Positions 35,504 to 46,377 of a stretch of 64,000 nucleotides of DNA are shown one piece after another. Below the pieces are notes generated by a model. That model was given only the letters and a program-made list of their open reading frames with translations. It did not search any database and was not told where the DNA came from. Position 1 is the stretch's first letter. Every line of letters begins with the position of its first letter. Source of the DNA: Lumnitzera littorea (Eukaryota; Streptophyta; Magnoliopsida; Myrtales; Combretaceae); NCBI GenBank assembly GCA_024138015.1, contig JAMXBB010000010.1, forward strand, positions 80,372,038-80,436,037, read 5' to 3'. Position numbers and translations under genes: made by a program.

Positions 35504-36753
35504 TGATAACTCTTATTTTAAACATATTTCTCATGGTAATTTTATAATATTTCCCTTACATCTTTGGTTTTCTTTAAAGAAATTGATACTTAATTGAGTA
35601 AAATTTTGATTTCAAGGTTTAAACGCGTTCTTGGATTGAAAACAAAGAAAAGGGATCAAGTTTCACTCAATTTGGAGTTCAAATGAATGAGTTATGAAGT
35701 TTTGAAGTTACACAATCCGGCACACAACTGTGTACCCAAGCTGTATCCATCCAGGAAAATTTGCCAAGGTCAGAAAGTTACACGACCTGGGAGCATGACT
35801 GTATCCCAAGCTGTGTCTGGTGACGAAAAAAGAAACCTTACAATACATTATAAAAGAACATACTAGGGTTTCGCACAAAAGATTAGATATTAAAAAGAGA
35901 AGAAACTTGAAGAGAATGAGGAGAAAAAGGCGAAAGCAATACCCAACTTCAAGATTGGAGAGATTTTTCATCAACAAAAAGGGGTTTTTCATGTTTTATT
36001 TCATGATTTTATTGGAACTCGTTTTTATGATAGCTTAAGATTCGTGTATTTAGGATTATGGAACCTAGGGTTTCATGTGACTAATAGATTGATTGATAAT
36101 TTTCAATAAAGTTTCTATCTTTTCTTGATTCAATTATGTTATTTAATTGTTAATTGATATTTCTAGAATATCAATCTATGATATTATGCATGATGATTGA
36201 GAAATCACATGTGTAATGAGATCTTGACATAATTGGAGAGAATTGTATATGTACTTAGAGATAATATATATGTTTCTTCCGGAAAGTTGTTCTTTTGTGT
36301 GGGAATTCATTATACATTAATGCGATTCTAAATTATATTACTAAGTGAAGAGATTCCGGTAAATAATTTAGAATTAGGGTTAATATGCTTGAGAAAGGTG
36401 TTAACTTAGAAAGGTGTTAACTTTAATTGTGAATCCCTCCGGTCAAGAATAATAGAGATTGAATTGGATACATTTTAAGCGGTCACATGTTAAATACTAG
36501 GAGAAATAATTCCTAAATACGTTGTTTGCTTTCTTGAAGTTGTTCTTAATTTTATCGCTTTCTAAATTGCTTAATCAAGTCTCATAATTAGGTTAGTTTA
36601 TTAATTTTTGTATTTTTTAGTTCATTCAACCCTTCATAATTTTCTGGTTAAATAATAGAGCTAAGGTTAATATTAGTACTCGAAGTCTTTGAGGAATCGA
36701 CTCGGACTCGCATCCGCTATATTAAAACTGATAGGTGCACTTGCCTGATATCA
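35504..36753 (+). mobile_element. Solo LTR (1250 bp), TGATA...TATCA ends
   Basis: It interrupts the 3' LTR of element 3. The ends are short inverted repeats (tgataactc at the left, gatatca at the right). The flanks cctat (35499-35503) and cctgc (36754-36758) fit a 5-bp duplication with two transitions. Inside, phrases like acacgacctgggagcatgac and ccaagctgtgtctgg recall the 'ACACGGCC..GTGTCC' repeats I associate with Athila/Tat-type LTRs. The ending gaatcgactcggactcgcat supports the same. The small frame at 35820-36038 is not a gene. Confidence 0.75.
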
Positions 36754-37609
36754 CCTGCAACCGTACCCAAGGACTAGAGGGATTGGCAAGGCGAATCCTC
36801 TTGCTCCAGCCATCTTATGCCGAAACTAAGTTTCTCCTTGCTACTGATCAACTCTATATGCTAAGTCATATGGCTACCCACATCTCGAAAGTTATGTGCT
36901 AACTTGAAGAATACCGAGATAGTTGCCAAACCTCGCACATCTACTCAACCATGTCCTGGCTGACCAATTACTCAGCAGCACTCTTGCCAAGAGACTAAAA
37001 GAGTTGCCATAGAATAATCCTCAGTCAACCCTGCTCAAACAACTAATCTGCTCGTACCCTTTTGTCTGTATTCTCCAACGACATCACCAATGCATCTCTA
37101 TCACATGTATAGGACCACATATAAAATCTGTTACACTAATCTTTTTTTTAATATTCATTTTTACCCTTTTGTATTCTTGTACATTACTTTTTTAAGGTAA
37201 TACCCTTTTTTTCTTTTTCCTTTTAGGCAAATTACCCTAAATTCTCGGGTATAAATACCCCTTGTACATGTAGCCAAAAATAATCATATCACCATTAGTA
37301 CATTGAATATTCTTTCTCTCATAAACACTTATAGTTTATTCTCATTTCACTCTTATCCTAACCCTTAAGCAAGATTAGGTGGCAAGTAACCTAACTGGAC
37401 CATCTCGTGCATCATATCGAGCTGTACAGTGAGTCCTCAAAAGTTATACTGGTGTATCATATCCTTTGGGGCTATTCGTAGTTTTTGCTTACTCCTTCAT
37501 TCGTTGTTCATCTTTTCGCGAGTTTCCCCATCACCCTTTTCAAGCTTTTGACAAGGTTTAACCCATCCCTGCAACCAACCTTATCTGTCCTTAGCTGTAG
37601 TTTACGTCA
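36754..37609 (+). repeat. 3' LTR of element 3, remainder
   Basis: It matches 30050-30891 throughout, including a TATA-like box (tataaata at about 37250) and the end ttacgtca. The total 3' LTR without the insert is about 885 bp, agreeing with the 877-bp 5' LTR. Confidence 0.85.
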
Positions 37610-38152
37610 AAGTCCAAGCTAAACATTACTAAGAAGACGGTGGAATAACTCAAAGCAAAGTTGACTGCTAACGATAGGGAGCTTGCTATAATGAAGGAGG
37701 AGGTGGAGTCGATCAAGTGAGGCATTAAGGCTGCTTGAGAAGAGGTGAGGTCTACCAAGATAGAAGTCGACAATGCTTAGAAAGGGGAAAAGGTGGCCAG
37801 GAACGAGGCTCACCATCTATACAAAGAGCTCGATGAATCTTGGGCCAGTTTTTAGAGAAGGGAGGAGGAGCTATAGAATGGCCATCGTTTAACTCGAGCA
37901 ACGATAGACAAGTTCTTGTCGAGCTCGAACTGTAGGCATACCATTATGGGTGCTAGTTGTAAGGGTGCCAGGATGGCCAAAATAGATTATGAAGAGAGGT
38001 TTCTTGAGTTGAACTTCAATTTCTTGAATTATCTAATTAAAGAGGGTATAACTAAGGTCGGGGGTGAAGTTAGTGAGGATGGAGAGGATGGATCCAATTA
38101 TGAGGGGAATGAGGAGGCTGCTAGTAAGGGAGATGATCCTGGAGAGGCTTAA
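37610..38152 (+). pseudogene. PF04195-type protein, 3' part (coiled coil and acidic tail)
   Basis: The frame resumes after element 3 as KLNITKKTVE, followed by a heptad-rich coiled coil (ELAIMKEEVESIK, VRSTKIEVDNA, VARNEAHHLYKELDESWASF). It then runs open from 37916 as a Cys-containing segment, LELNFNFLNYLI and an acidic Gly/Glu/Asp tail ending GDDPGEA at 38152. Coiled coil plus acidic tail is the usual C-terminus of this family. The two halves together cover an apparently complete, though mutated, gene. Confidence 0.7.
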
Positions 38153-38890
38153 AGGATTTTGCTTTTGGTTCTTTTGCTATTTCTTCTATCTCTACTCCTT
38201 TTTGTTGTCCTTTTTTTTTTTTTTTTTAGACTTTACCATTTTGATGTTGATTGGTTGATGATGTAAATGGGTTAAGATGCCAACCCCAAAAGTTATATGA
38301 TCTAGATCATTTGAATGGAAGATCCCCTATTGCTAATTATTGTTCAATGTTAAACATTTTCTCCTTTGTTATACCCATGCGCATTCCTACTTTGTGACTC
38401 TTGTGTGTTGGTATATGCTTAGCCAATAATGGGGCCATGCGTTTTTAGGCTTAGGCTCAGGGATCCCAATCTGAGCAATGGTCGATTAGGGGCATCAAGC
38501 TAGTGAGGCCTTGATTTTAAGAGGTCAAGCATTAAGACTTGGTCTACGTACTTATCCCGCAAAGCCCTTAGGTGTAAGTACTTAGTAGGCACTCAAGGTA
38601 AAGCTCAAAGCTTGAATTCTCTTAGGTAAGTAGACTTATAAAAGTATCTGGACATCAAGGATGAAGATCAACTTGACTTAGTCCAGCACCTTTGTGCTCG
38701 TTGACAAATGGGGCGAGCGATTATACCTTACCATCATTTGATTCAGGGAATTGCATAACATTGACTTGTTCTCCAATTGATTCAAATCTACATGATCTTC
38801 AATCTCTTTGTCATCAAAGAAGAGGGAAAAAAAGTTAATGTTAGAAAAAATTTAATCTATATTCATTAAAAAATTAATAGTTTAAAAATA
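38153..38890 (+). other. 3' flank of the PF04195-type gene, no gene
   Basis: It starts with a T-rich 3' untranslated-like stretch including a T-run at 38211-38227. A unique segment follows with no frame of note. It is the probable non-coding 3' body of the same non-autonomous element. No LTR end was identified before the hAT relic begins. Confidence 0.45.
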
Positions 38891-41800
38891 TTTTACCCAC
38901 CTTAAGTAAAACCATCGACTATTATGGGGATGGCACCATCTTTATATATTGTTTGTCCAATAATCTCATCAAAATCAAGTTTAGGAGCAATATGTTCTTC
39001 TTCTTCTTCCGCTTTCCAAAAATCAGTCTTATCAATGTAATCATAATCAATTGGGTCATAACTTTTTTTCTTATATTGATGCCTATAAACCAAAGAAAAA
39101 GAGCAAACAAAAAGTAATTGGCAAGTTCAATAAAAAAAGCACATGAGTTTTCTTTCTTTTTTCTTTTGTTCCAAGATAATTTATAAACTTGTTTTTCAAA
39201 TGCAAATTGTATGTCACATAAACAAGGTCATTTAGTCTTTGGTACTCTAGTTTGTTTCTTTTCTTCATTTGAATGCAATAAAAAAAAACTCCAATTACGC
39301 TCACATCCCGATGAAGAAGCTATTTGACTTAAGATTCTAATAGTAATCTTTTGCAAAGCAGGAGCACTATAACCAAAAAACCTCCACCAATCATCTATAA
39401 TTCAATAAAATAAGTCAAATAATTGAAAAAAAAAATTAAATACAAGAAAAGAAATTGTAATTCTAGCACATAGTAATCCCTTACCAGGTTATGTTGTTTT
39501 GGTGATTTAACTGCAATTTACCAACCAAAACCTTCTCTCCTTTCACGATACAATTTGATATCCTTAATTATTTCTACATTATCAACATTACATTTGCTTC
39601 TCTTTTCTAGCACATCAAAAAAGCCTTGCATAACTTATGGACTTGCTTCAAATGTCTCATCATATATAAAGGCTAGATTTAAAAAATAGGCTGCAACATG
39701 AAGACCACGAGAAAAGTGCTAATCCCACCTCTCATCAACAATTTTCATATAAGGATTGTACAAATTTTTCCTTTTCTTAAAAATGGATATAATTCCTTTA
39801 CGTGTTCTAGAAAAGCCTTCATAAATGACACAAAGAAAAGGCTTTTCATTAGCATCCACAATACACAAAACAATGAGAGTTGTAACTTTCATTATGAGCA
39901 AATAATTTTCCTAAAATTTATTATCTAAAACAATGTAACTAAAAGCTTTTCCAACAATACATTTGGAGAGCCTATGACTTGTGAAATGCTTAATTGTAAC
40001 TAAAGCTTGCAAGTCATGTTTATGTTCACAGTTACTTTTCAAAGTGATGAAAACTATGGCAAACTAAGTTACACTAAAACAAACAATTTCTTTCCAACAT
40101 TTCTTTTTCTCAACCAAGACAACACATCAATATGATTATAAACAAAGATGATTACCTTGGAAGCACAACTTGCAAGCTCATTCACATGGTCCATCTTATC
40201 AATATCTTTCATCATTAAATTTAAGTAATGTGCTATACAAGAGGACCAATATATGTGATCATACTTCTCTTGTAGCAACCTCCCAACAACAATATAGTTA
40301 CTTGCATTATCAATTACTATATGCACCACATTAGTAGGCCTAACCCATTTAATGATCTCTAAAAACATATTACATAGATTATCAGCATCTTTGACAATAT
40401 CTTATGCATCAATTGACTTCATGAACATCATGCCAATAGGATAATACACTAAAAAAATTTACCAGAGTCCTCTGTCTTTGGCCAATCTAACCATCACCCA
40501 TTATTGTACATCAAGATTTAGCCTAACTACCTCTATAAGAATCAATAAGCAATTGGCACTCCTTCTTGCAGTCTCATAGTAATTAAGTAAGCATTGCATT
40601 GTAAGATGGAACTTTATAACCACTACCAATTGCAGCAATAGCATCTGATACTAGTTAAAAATAAGGTGACTTTAAAGCATTAAAAGGTATGCATGCATTG
40701 AAAAACCATTTAGCAAATGCTATGTTTGCTCTTTAAATAGCTTACTTACTAGCCAATGCACTTTTAATACCTGGTCAGGGATAATGTAGTAGTGTTCTTA
40801 ACCAGATATTTATCAATATTGGCTTTTCTTTTTTGTTTTAGTGGCTTTGATGAAGGATTTGACTCTTCAACTTCATCATCTTCAATTTTAGTATATGGAG
40901 CATCATCCGAATCTTGATCTTTTTGTTTGGAGGACTTAAGATATACTATCATTTTCTCCCGAACTTCATTTAGAACCTTTTTATAAGGTGCTATGCTACC
41001 ACAAATCCCTACCAAATGATATTTCATCTTATTGATCCTTCCATTATGATAATTAGATCCACAATAAAAACATGTGAACACTTTCTTTCCTTTATCATTG
41101 GAAGACAAATTAAAATGCTCTCAAGTGTAATTATTCTTTGAACAAACCATAGTAGAAGATGACTAGCTACTTTCCATTCCCTAAACAAAATATATGGCAA
41201 TTTTATTGGCAATTGAAAAGAAATGATAAATATAGATTTAGGTCAATTATGAAGATATCAAGAGGTAAGTTCATACCTTAAAAGTTAAAATTTATCAAAT
41301 AAATATTATGTCATTCGAATCCTTTTACATAAATAAAATAGAATAAACCAATAAACAATTATTTGTACATACTTACATCATGTAAAATACATTAGACAAA
41401 GTAAATATGTTATACAGTGCACACATTATAAGTAAGCAACTAAGCATTGCTTTATAATGCTTTCTCTCTATCTAACAGCTAATTCATTCAACAACATAGT
41501 TTTGGACGTTTTGGTACTATAGTGGCAATTAAAAATTAAAATGTAATCACAAGTTTCTAATGAGGACAAAGGCACTTCATTAAAGTTTACATACGTCACA
41601 TACATTTATATTATCGTATTGCATATAATAAACAATATAAAATATTAATATATAATAAATAAAGAAAAATGAAGATGTAATACAAAGTTACAAATAGAGG
41701 CTAAAGTCCACAATGTCGACATGATATGGCCTATGGGTATAAAGATTAGAGAACTTTGTATCTATTATATATTTACAACAATGCAAGAATAACTATTTAT

Positions 41801-42420
41801 ATTATGTGATAAAGATAATAGAAGATAATGTTATATGGGTATAAACCAAAAGTCATTATGTACAAAACACAAACAAAGTGGATTAAATAGATGTTCATAA
41901 AAAAAAATTCAATAGAAAACAAAGATTACCTTATAGAAAGGTTGAAACTTTGAGATTTACCATTTGAGTCTTGTCTCTTGAAGATAAGAGTTGAGTTTTA
42001 ACTTTTAACTCGATAGCTTGCTCTCTGACTTTGGAAACAATGAAAAAGACAAAAGGTAAGGTTTGAATTCTGTTTACCTTTACAGTTTTAGACTCTTAGT
42101 CTTTGTCTTTGAGGGTTTTTTTTTTTTTCTTTTTGCAAAAAATATTCAAAAAGTCAAATTAGCCCACATTATGTGTATGAGTGTGACTGGCTTAAGCTTT
42201 CCCATGCAATTGTATAAGTGCAGCGAATCAATTTTTTCCCTTTTTTTTTAAATTGTAACGATGCATTCAGACCCATTAGACCTAGCCAGGTTGACCAAGT
42301 CACAATTAAAGCGGCTGAGTCAATTCAAAAATGGTTTTTCCTTAAGGACTGACCTATTTTAATGGCTAGTTCGAGTTTAACTGGGTTAAACTGATTGGGC
42401 TAGTCCGAGTTCGACAACTA
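38891..42420 (-). mobile_element. hAT transposon (autonomous type, decayed)
   Basis: The transposase relic reads leftwards. The right end is at 42420, where the sequence read inwards starts tagttgtcgaactcggacta and continues with cgg/gtt-rich subterminal phrases, directly against integrase sequence of element 4. The TAG-GTTGTC type end resembles that of the small element at 17443. The left end and the 8-bp target duplication were not found. The bases beyond 42420 (ttggtaaa) do not reappear near 38.7-38.9 kb, so the left end is probably deleted. Confidence 0.65.
38902..41177 (-). pseudogene. hAT transposase relic (BED finger, DUF659, dimerisation)
   Basis: A cut-and-paste transposase. The ATG at 41177 (MESS) follows a splice-acceptor-like ttttgtttag. 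The BED zinc finger reads KVFTCFYCGSNYHNGRINKM, then KYHLVGICGSIAPYKK (41060-40970). The DUF659 part includes SDAIAAIGSGYKVPSYNAM and, in an open piece at 40069-40368, RPTNVVHIVIDNASNYIVV and WSSCIAHYLNLMMKDIDK. The C-terminal dimerisation block reads MKKRNKLEYQRLNDLVYVTY (about 39250) and ends with an acidic tail DKTDFWKAEEEEE (about 39000). A 5' untranslated exon with donor near 41930 is possible. Stops and shifts between 40369 and 40760 and between 39310 and 40068 make it non-functional. Confidence 0.85.
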
Positions 42421-43266
42421 TTGGTAAAATTGCTTTAGATATAAATGAGAGGTGGAAAGGGCACCTATAGTTGTTCAATGCATGGTTAGGTATCCCTAGA
42501 GGATAATTAGGAGATGATTTGCCTATTGGCCGCCGACTCACTTAACCCTCTTCTTCAAGCTTTCGAGGACAATCTTGTTGATTGCCTCAACTTGCCTATT
42601 AACTTAGGGGTAAGCAATAAAGGTATACAGGAGCTAGAAGTGGCGTTAGTCACAAAATTCCCAAAACTGCAAACTGTTAAATTATTTTCCATTGTTAGTG
42701 ATGAGGGCATAGGGGACCCAAAATCTAACAAGGATATTTGTGAGAACAAAACCTTCAGCTACTTATGTCGCAATGCTAGCGACTATTTGGCTTCTACCCA
42801 TTTAGTGCAATAGTCTACAACTAGCATGACAAACTATCATTTGTTCAATGCCTTCGAGAAGGCTCGAAAATGTCAAGTACCCATTGGGCAAAGGGTCATG
42901 GGTTAGTCATAGGGCGAAGCTCTAAGCTAAGTGTTTGATCGATGAGTACATGCTTTTGGCAAGTGTAGCAATGTCACACTAAGGCTTTAGCATCCTCTTT
43001 CATTGTTGGTTAATAATATCTAAGGCGAAGGGTTCGAATGTATAAAGCTTAGGCTTCGATGTGATTACAACAAATGCCAGCATGTAGCTCTTCGAAGACA
43101 TGGAGCCTTTCTTCTCTTTTCTAACACCGGAGGAGGGTAAACTATGTCCACACCTATAAAAGACATTGTCTATGATAGTATAATTAGCTGCATTGTACGC
43201 AAACCTCTTAGCTTTGTTCCTATCCTTGAGTAAGGCACCGGTCTTTAGGTAGTTGATAATGGTGAG
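42421..43266 (-). pseudogene. Integrase relic of element 4
   Basis: The pre-integrase segment reads IINYLKTGALLKDRNKAKRF and YTIIDNVFYRCGHSLPS (43266-43130). The core continues with VVDYCTKWVEA, then TNN where D-N is expected, then KQFNSLQFWEFCD and VEAINKIVLESLKKRV, keeping the glutamate of the DDE set. Several frameshifts are present. The C-terminus is replaced by the hAT end at 42420. Confidence 0.75.
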
Positions 43267-46200
43267 TGTAAGCCCCAAAGTTCAGCCAAGTAACCGTAGG
43301 ATTGAACTTAGAACCCAAGGTTTAGGACGATCGGCTAAAGGATCCGATCATACCCAAATTATAAACTATTAAGAAAAATATTAGTAAAAATGACCCCGTA
43401 AACTTAAATTTAAGAAAATAAATAGTAAAATAGGAGACTATAAAATTTTCAAATTTTAAGCATAATAACTGCTAATTACCGAAAAGGCAAAAAGTGTAAT
43501 ATAATAACTAATAAATTATTAGAGATAGATTATATATATACTAAAAATTTTAGAATGACCAAAATAATATTTAGGAATGATCACGTGTACCCTACATGTA
43601 TTTACGTGTAGATAAAAATACGCGTAATTACTAAAATTGGCCGAAAACTAAGCAAATAATTAAAAAATATATAAAATAATTATGGAAAAATAAGAAAAAA
43701 TCAGAAGATGATAAGATGAATCAAGATAAGGTTGTGGCAGGTCCAAAGCTGCAAAATAAAAATTAGCCAATAAAAATTGAACAACTTAAAAGCCAAAAAT
43801 CAAGGAATTTGGACAAAGTCTTGTCAAATTAATGCATATTAATTACAGCAAATGTCTATAAATAGGGAAAAATTTACAGAGCTCATTTGGATAGTTTGGA
43901 AGGTGAGAAAATTAGGGAGAGTCAAAAATTCGAGAGAAAATCCAGAAAATAAAAAAAATAAGAAAAACTGTACAGTTAAGGGTTTTAAAAGGAACCCACA
44001 CCAGACGAGGAGCTGGAAGTGGACGGCCACCACCACCACACGGTGGTGGCAGCGCCCAGGCCGGCCGACAAGGCCACGGCAGCCCGCGGTGGCCGGAGCC
44101 ACCTGAACCGGTGAGTCCAAATTCCAGCCCGATTCTTGTATAATTTTGTAAAATTAGTTATTTTACCCAAAAAATTATGAAACTTGTTATTCTGAGGTTT
44201 TATTGTATGTAGTTTGTAGAAAAAATATTATTTTGATGAAATTATATCCCGTAATATATGGCCCCTAAGAAATCGTGCAAAACCGAGCACATTTCGATTT
44301 AGAAATAAATGACCTTAGGAGTGTAGTTTCAAGCCCAAAATTTTTGTGTAGATTACTCAGATGATATAGAACAGTGCTATGAAGCCCTTTTTTGAAAATT
44401 AATTTTCGAAATTTTTAGATAATTTTTAGGTCCTAAAATGAGGCATAAAATGGGTAATTTAAGATTAATTAAGTAATTAAATTATTAATTACTGACTTAG
44501 TGAATAAGTAGATGTTTTAGGGTGTTAAGATCTGATGGAGTATGATACTTATAGCATTTAGGGTGTTAGATGTAATTATTAGGTTAATTATGTAATAAAT
44601 GAGTAATAGGAAAAAAATAGTTAATTTTGTAAATTAGGGAAATTTGGAGTAAAATCTGATTTAGGATGGATTTATACATTTTGAAATAATAATTGGTGTT
44701 TAGAGATGGTAATTAGGGTAATAGAAATATTAGAAATACATTATATGCATAATATGCAATAATGCATAATGTGTAATTTTTGAAAATATAATAAATAGAA
44801 AATATTATAATAAAAATTGATATTTTGAGAATAATAAAAATGCACAATAAATCTGATAGGAAACTTGAATTTATGGAATTATATGAAAAATGTAAAAATT
44901 TATCACATTAGGAGTGAATTCGGTACACTAATATGGATTTAAGTGTACCGAGTAAAATAAACACTGACAAAGGGTAATGATGGTATTTAGGTTATCGGGA
45001 AATAATGTGATTAATTTCGCATTATGGGTTGAAACTAATTTCTAGGGTTGGAATATAAAACGCTACTTAAAAATCGAACTAAAAACCTGGTTTAGAAATC
45101 GATGCGAAAACCAAACCTGAACCTAACCCCAAACCTAGAATAATTGTAAAAGACTTAATACCTAGATAATTAGGCATATTAAACCTTAAACAAAACCTAA
45201 CAATAAGCATTATAGGATAAAACGAACCTATAACAGTTATATGAAAAGCTGAAACCACGTTCGTGTTATAGGGATAACCGGCGATGGCCTGAGCAAATCG
45301 GACCTCGAGTGAGCGAGCGAGGAGTCGAGGTAAGTTGGGATTAATACAATGCTGTATTTTGGAGGCTTAAGATTATGCTTGGTTGTGCTTGTTAGATAGT
45401 TGAATGTGTGCATGTGCTTGATTATGGGTGATGCTATGATTTTCTTTGTTGCTCTGGCACATATCGTATGAATTGTATGTAATGATTGATTACCCTAAAC
45501 TGGACTTAATTAAATATACGACCAGTAATCATAATCGAACATGCATGGCAACTCGTTAGGGGATTTAGGACTCTCCGGCCAAATACCGACCCCTTCGAAA
45601 GGGATAGCGCAAGATTGCAAAATGGTCCCTTCTTCATCCTCAGTCGAACTAAGTGACAGGAGAGGAGGTCGCGACGGGGGTGAAGACAGTGGTTCGAAGG
45701 TAGTCGCGGGAGGAGCAAGGTCTCCATTACACAAGCCTGGGTTTGGTCGTGAGCTGTTGCATTAACGGTAACTCCTCAACCCGGATTAAAGCGGGCGCAA
45801 TTTCTCTAATCTCACGACGGGCCGGACAACGTCGTGCGATGGCATTTGCTTGCACATGCATTGCACCTAATAAGTGCTTGAAAACCTTGTTGTGTGTATG
45901 GTGTAGTTTTAAGTCCTCCGTCCCTATTTACTGAGCTGTGGTTGCTCACATCCCTATAGACGTCGTACAGGTGCTGGCTAAGAAGCGGCAACCAATTACT
46001 CAGAAGCTAGCAACTGCTGGATCCTGGGGAGTAAGGAAAAACATTGAAGAATAAACACATATTTTAAGGTCTAAGTTTTTACTTTAGAATTATTTTTCAT
46101 TTCCGAATGATGTAATAACTAGGAGATATATTATAGAGGAATATTGTAAACTTTAACTGCAGTAACTGAATTATAATATATATATATATTTCCTCACTTT

Positions 46201-46377
46201 TTTTTTTTAGGTAAATGATTTGTTTAATTTACAAATTGTCTACTTCAAAGCGGGTTAGTCGTAGATGCCTTATGTGGATCAGGTCTAAGATAGCGGTTGT
46301 AAGGCCAACTTCTATCTTAGGATAGTTTACACGGCGGGGGCTGTTACGACTCTGCCGCTTCGGGGCGTGACAGTGAG
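43262..46377 (+). mobile_element. Solo LTR 'C' (3106 bp) with GTGAG target duplication
   Basis: The LTR spans 43267-46372, from tgtaagcccc to ggggcgtgaca. The flanks gtgag at 43262-43266 and 46373-46377 are identical, so this is a complete insertion reduced to one LTR. It carries a TATA-like box (ctataaatag, 43856-43865), a GC-rich leader with a CCACCA/TGGTGG hairpin (44027-44049), a strong splice-donor-like CCG/GTGAGT at 44111, another GAG/GTAAGT at 45330, and a polypyrimidine-AG at 46201-46210. Its right half is homologous to the LTRs of element 1. The GC-rich frames inside (43839-44170, 45506-45934) are not protein-like. Confidence 0.9.
43856..43865 (+). promoter_or_regulatory. TATA-like box in solo LTR C
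   Basis: The motif ctataaatag lies 590 bp into the LTR, with an A-rich leader and the GC-rich hairpin segment following. It is the expected LTR promoter. Confidence 0.55.

Larger units (their letters stand above)
30015..37609 (+). mobile_element. Element 3: chromovirus-like Ty3/gypsy retrotransposon
   Basis: Two LTRs (30015-30891 and 35470-37609, the second interrupted) flank a gag-pol interior with PBS and polypurine tract. The flanks aggtc (30010-30014) and aagtc (37610-37614) form a 5-bp target duplication with one transition. Removing the element rejoins the PF04195 frame as VNIRS-KLNITKK across the site. RT phrases (LKKNG, KIDLKSGYYQI, VMPF) and the integrase tail with DYGVS-TFN are those of the chromovirus branch. 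The element is dead: stops, a mutated RT box, and a deletion in integrase. Confidence 0.85.

Noticed and set aside
35820..36038. Basic 72-codon frame (Lys/Arg rich)
   Set aside because: It lies inside the solo LTR, with an A-rich codon run and no domain; it is not a gene.
43839..44170. GC-rich overlapping frames in solo LTR C
   Set aside because: They fall on the LTR leader and hairpin, and their peptides are low-complexity (runs of His/Arg/Trp or Pro) with no known domain.
45506..45934. Several 63-74 codon frames on both strands in LTR C
   Set aside because: The LTR D counterpart does not keep the same frames, so they are chance frames in LTR sequence.
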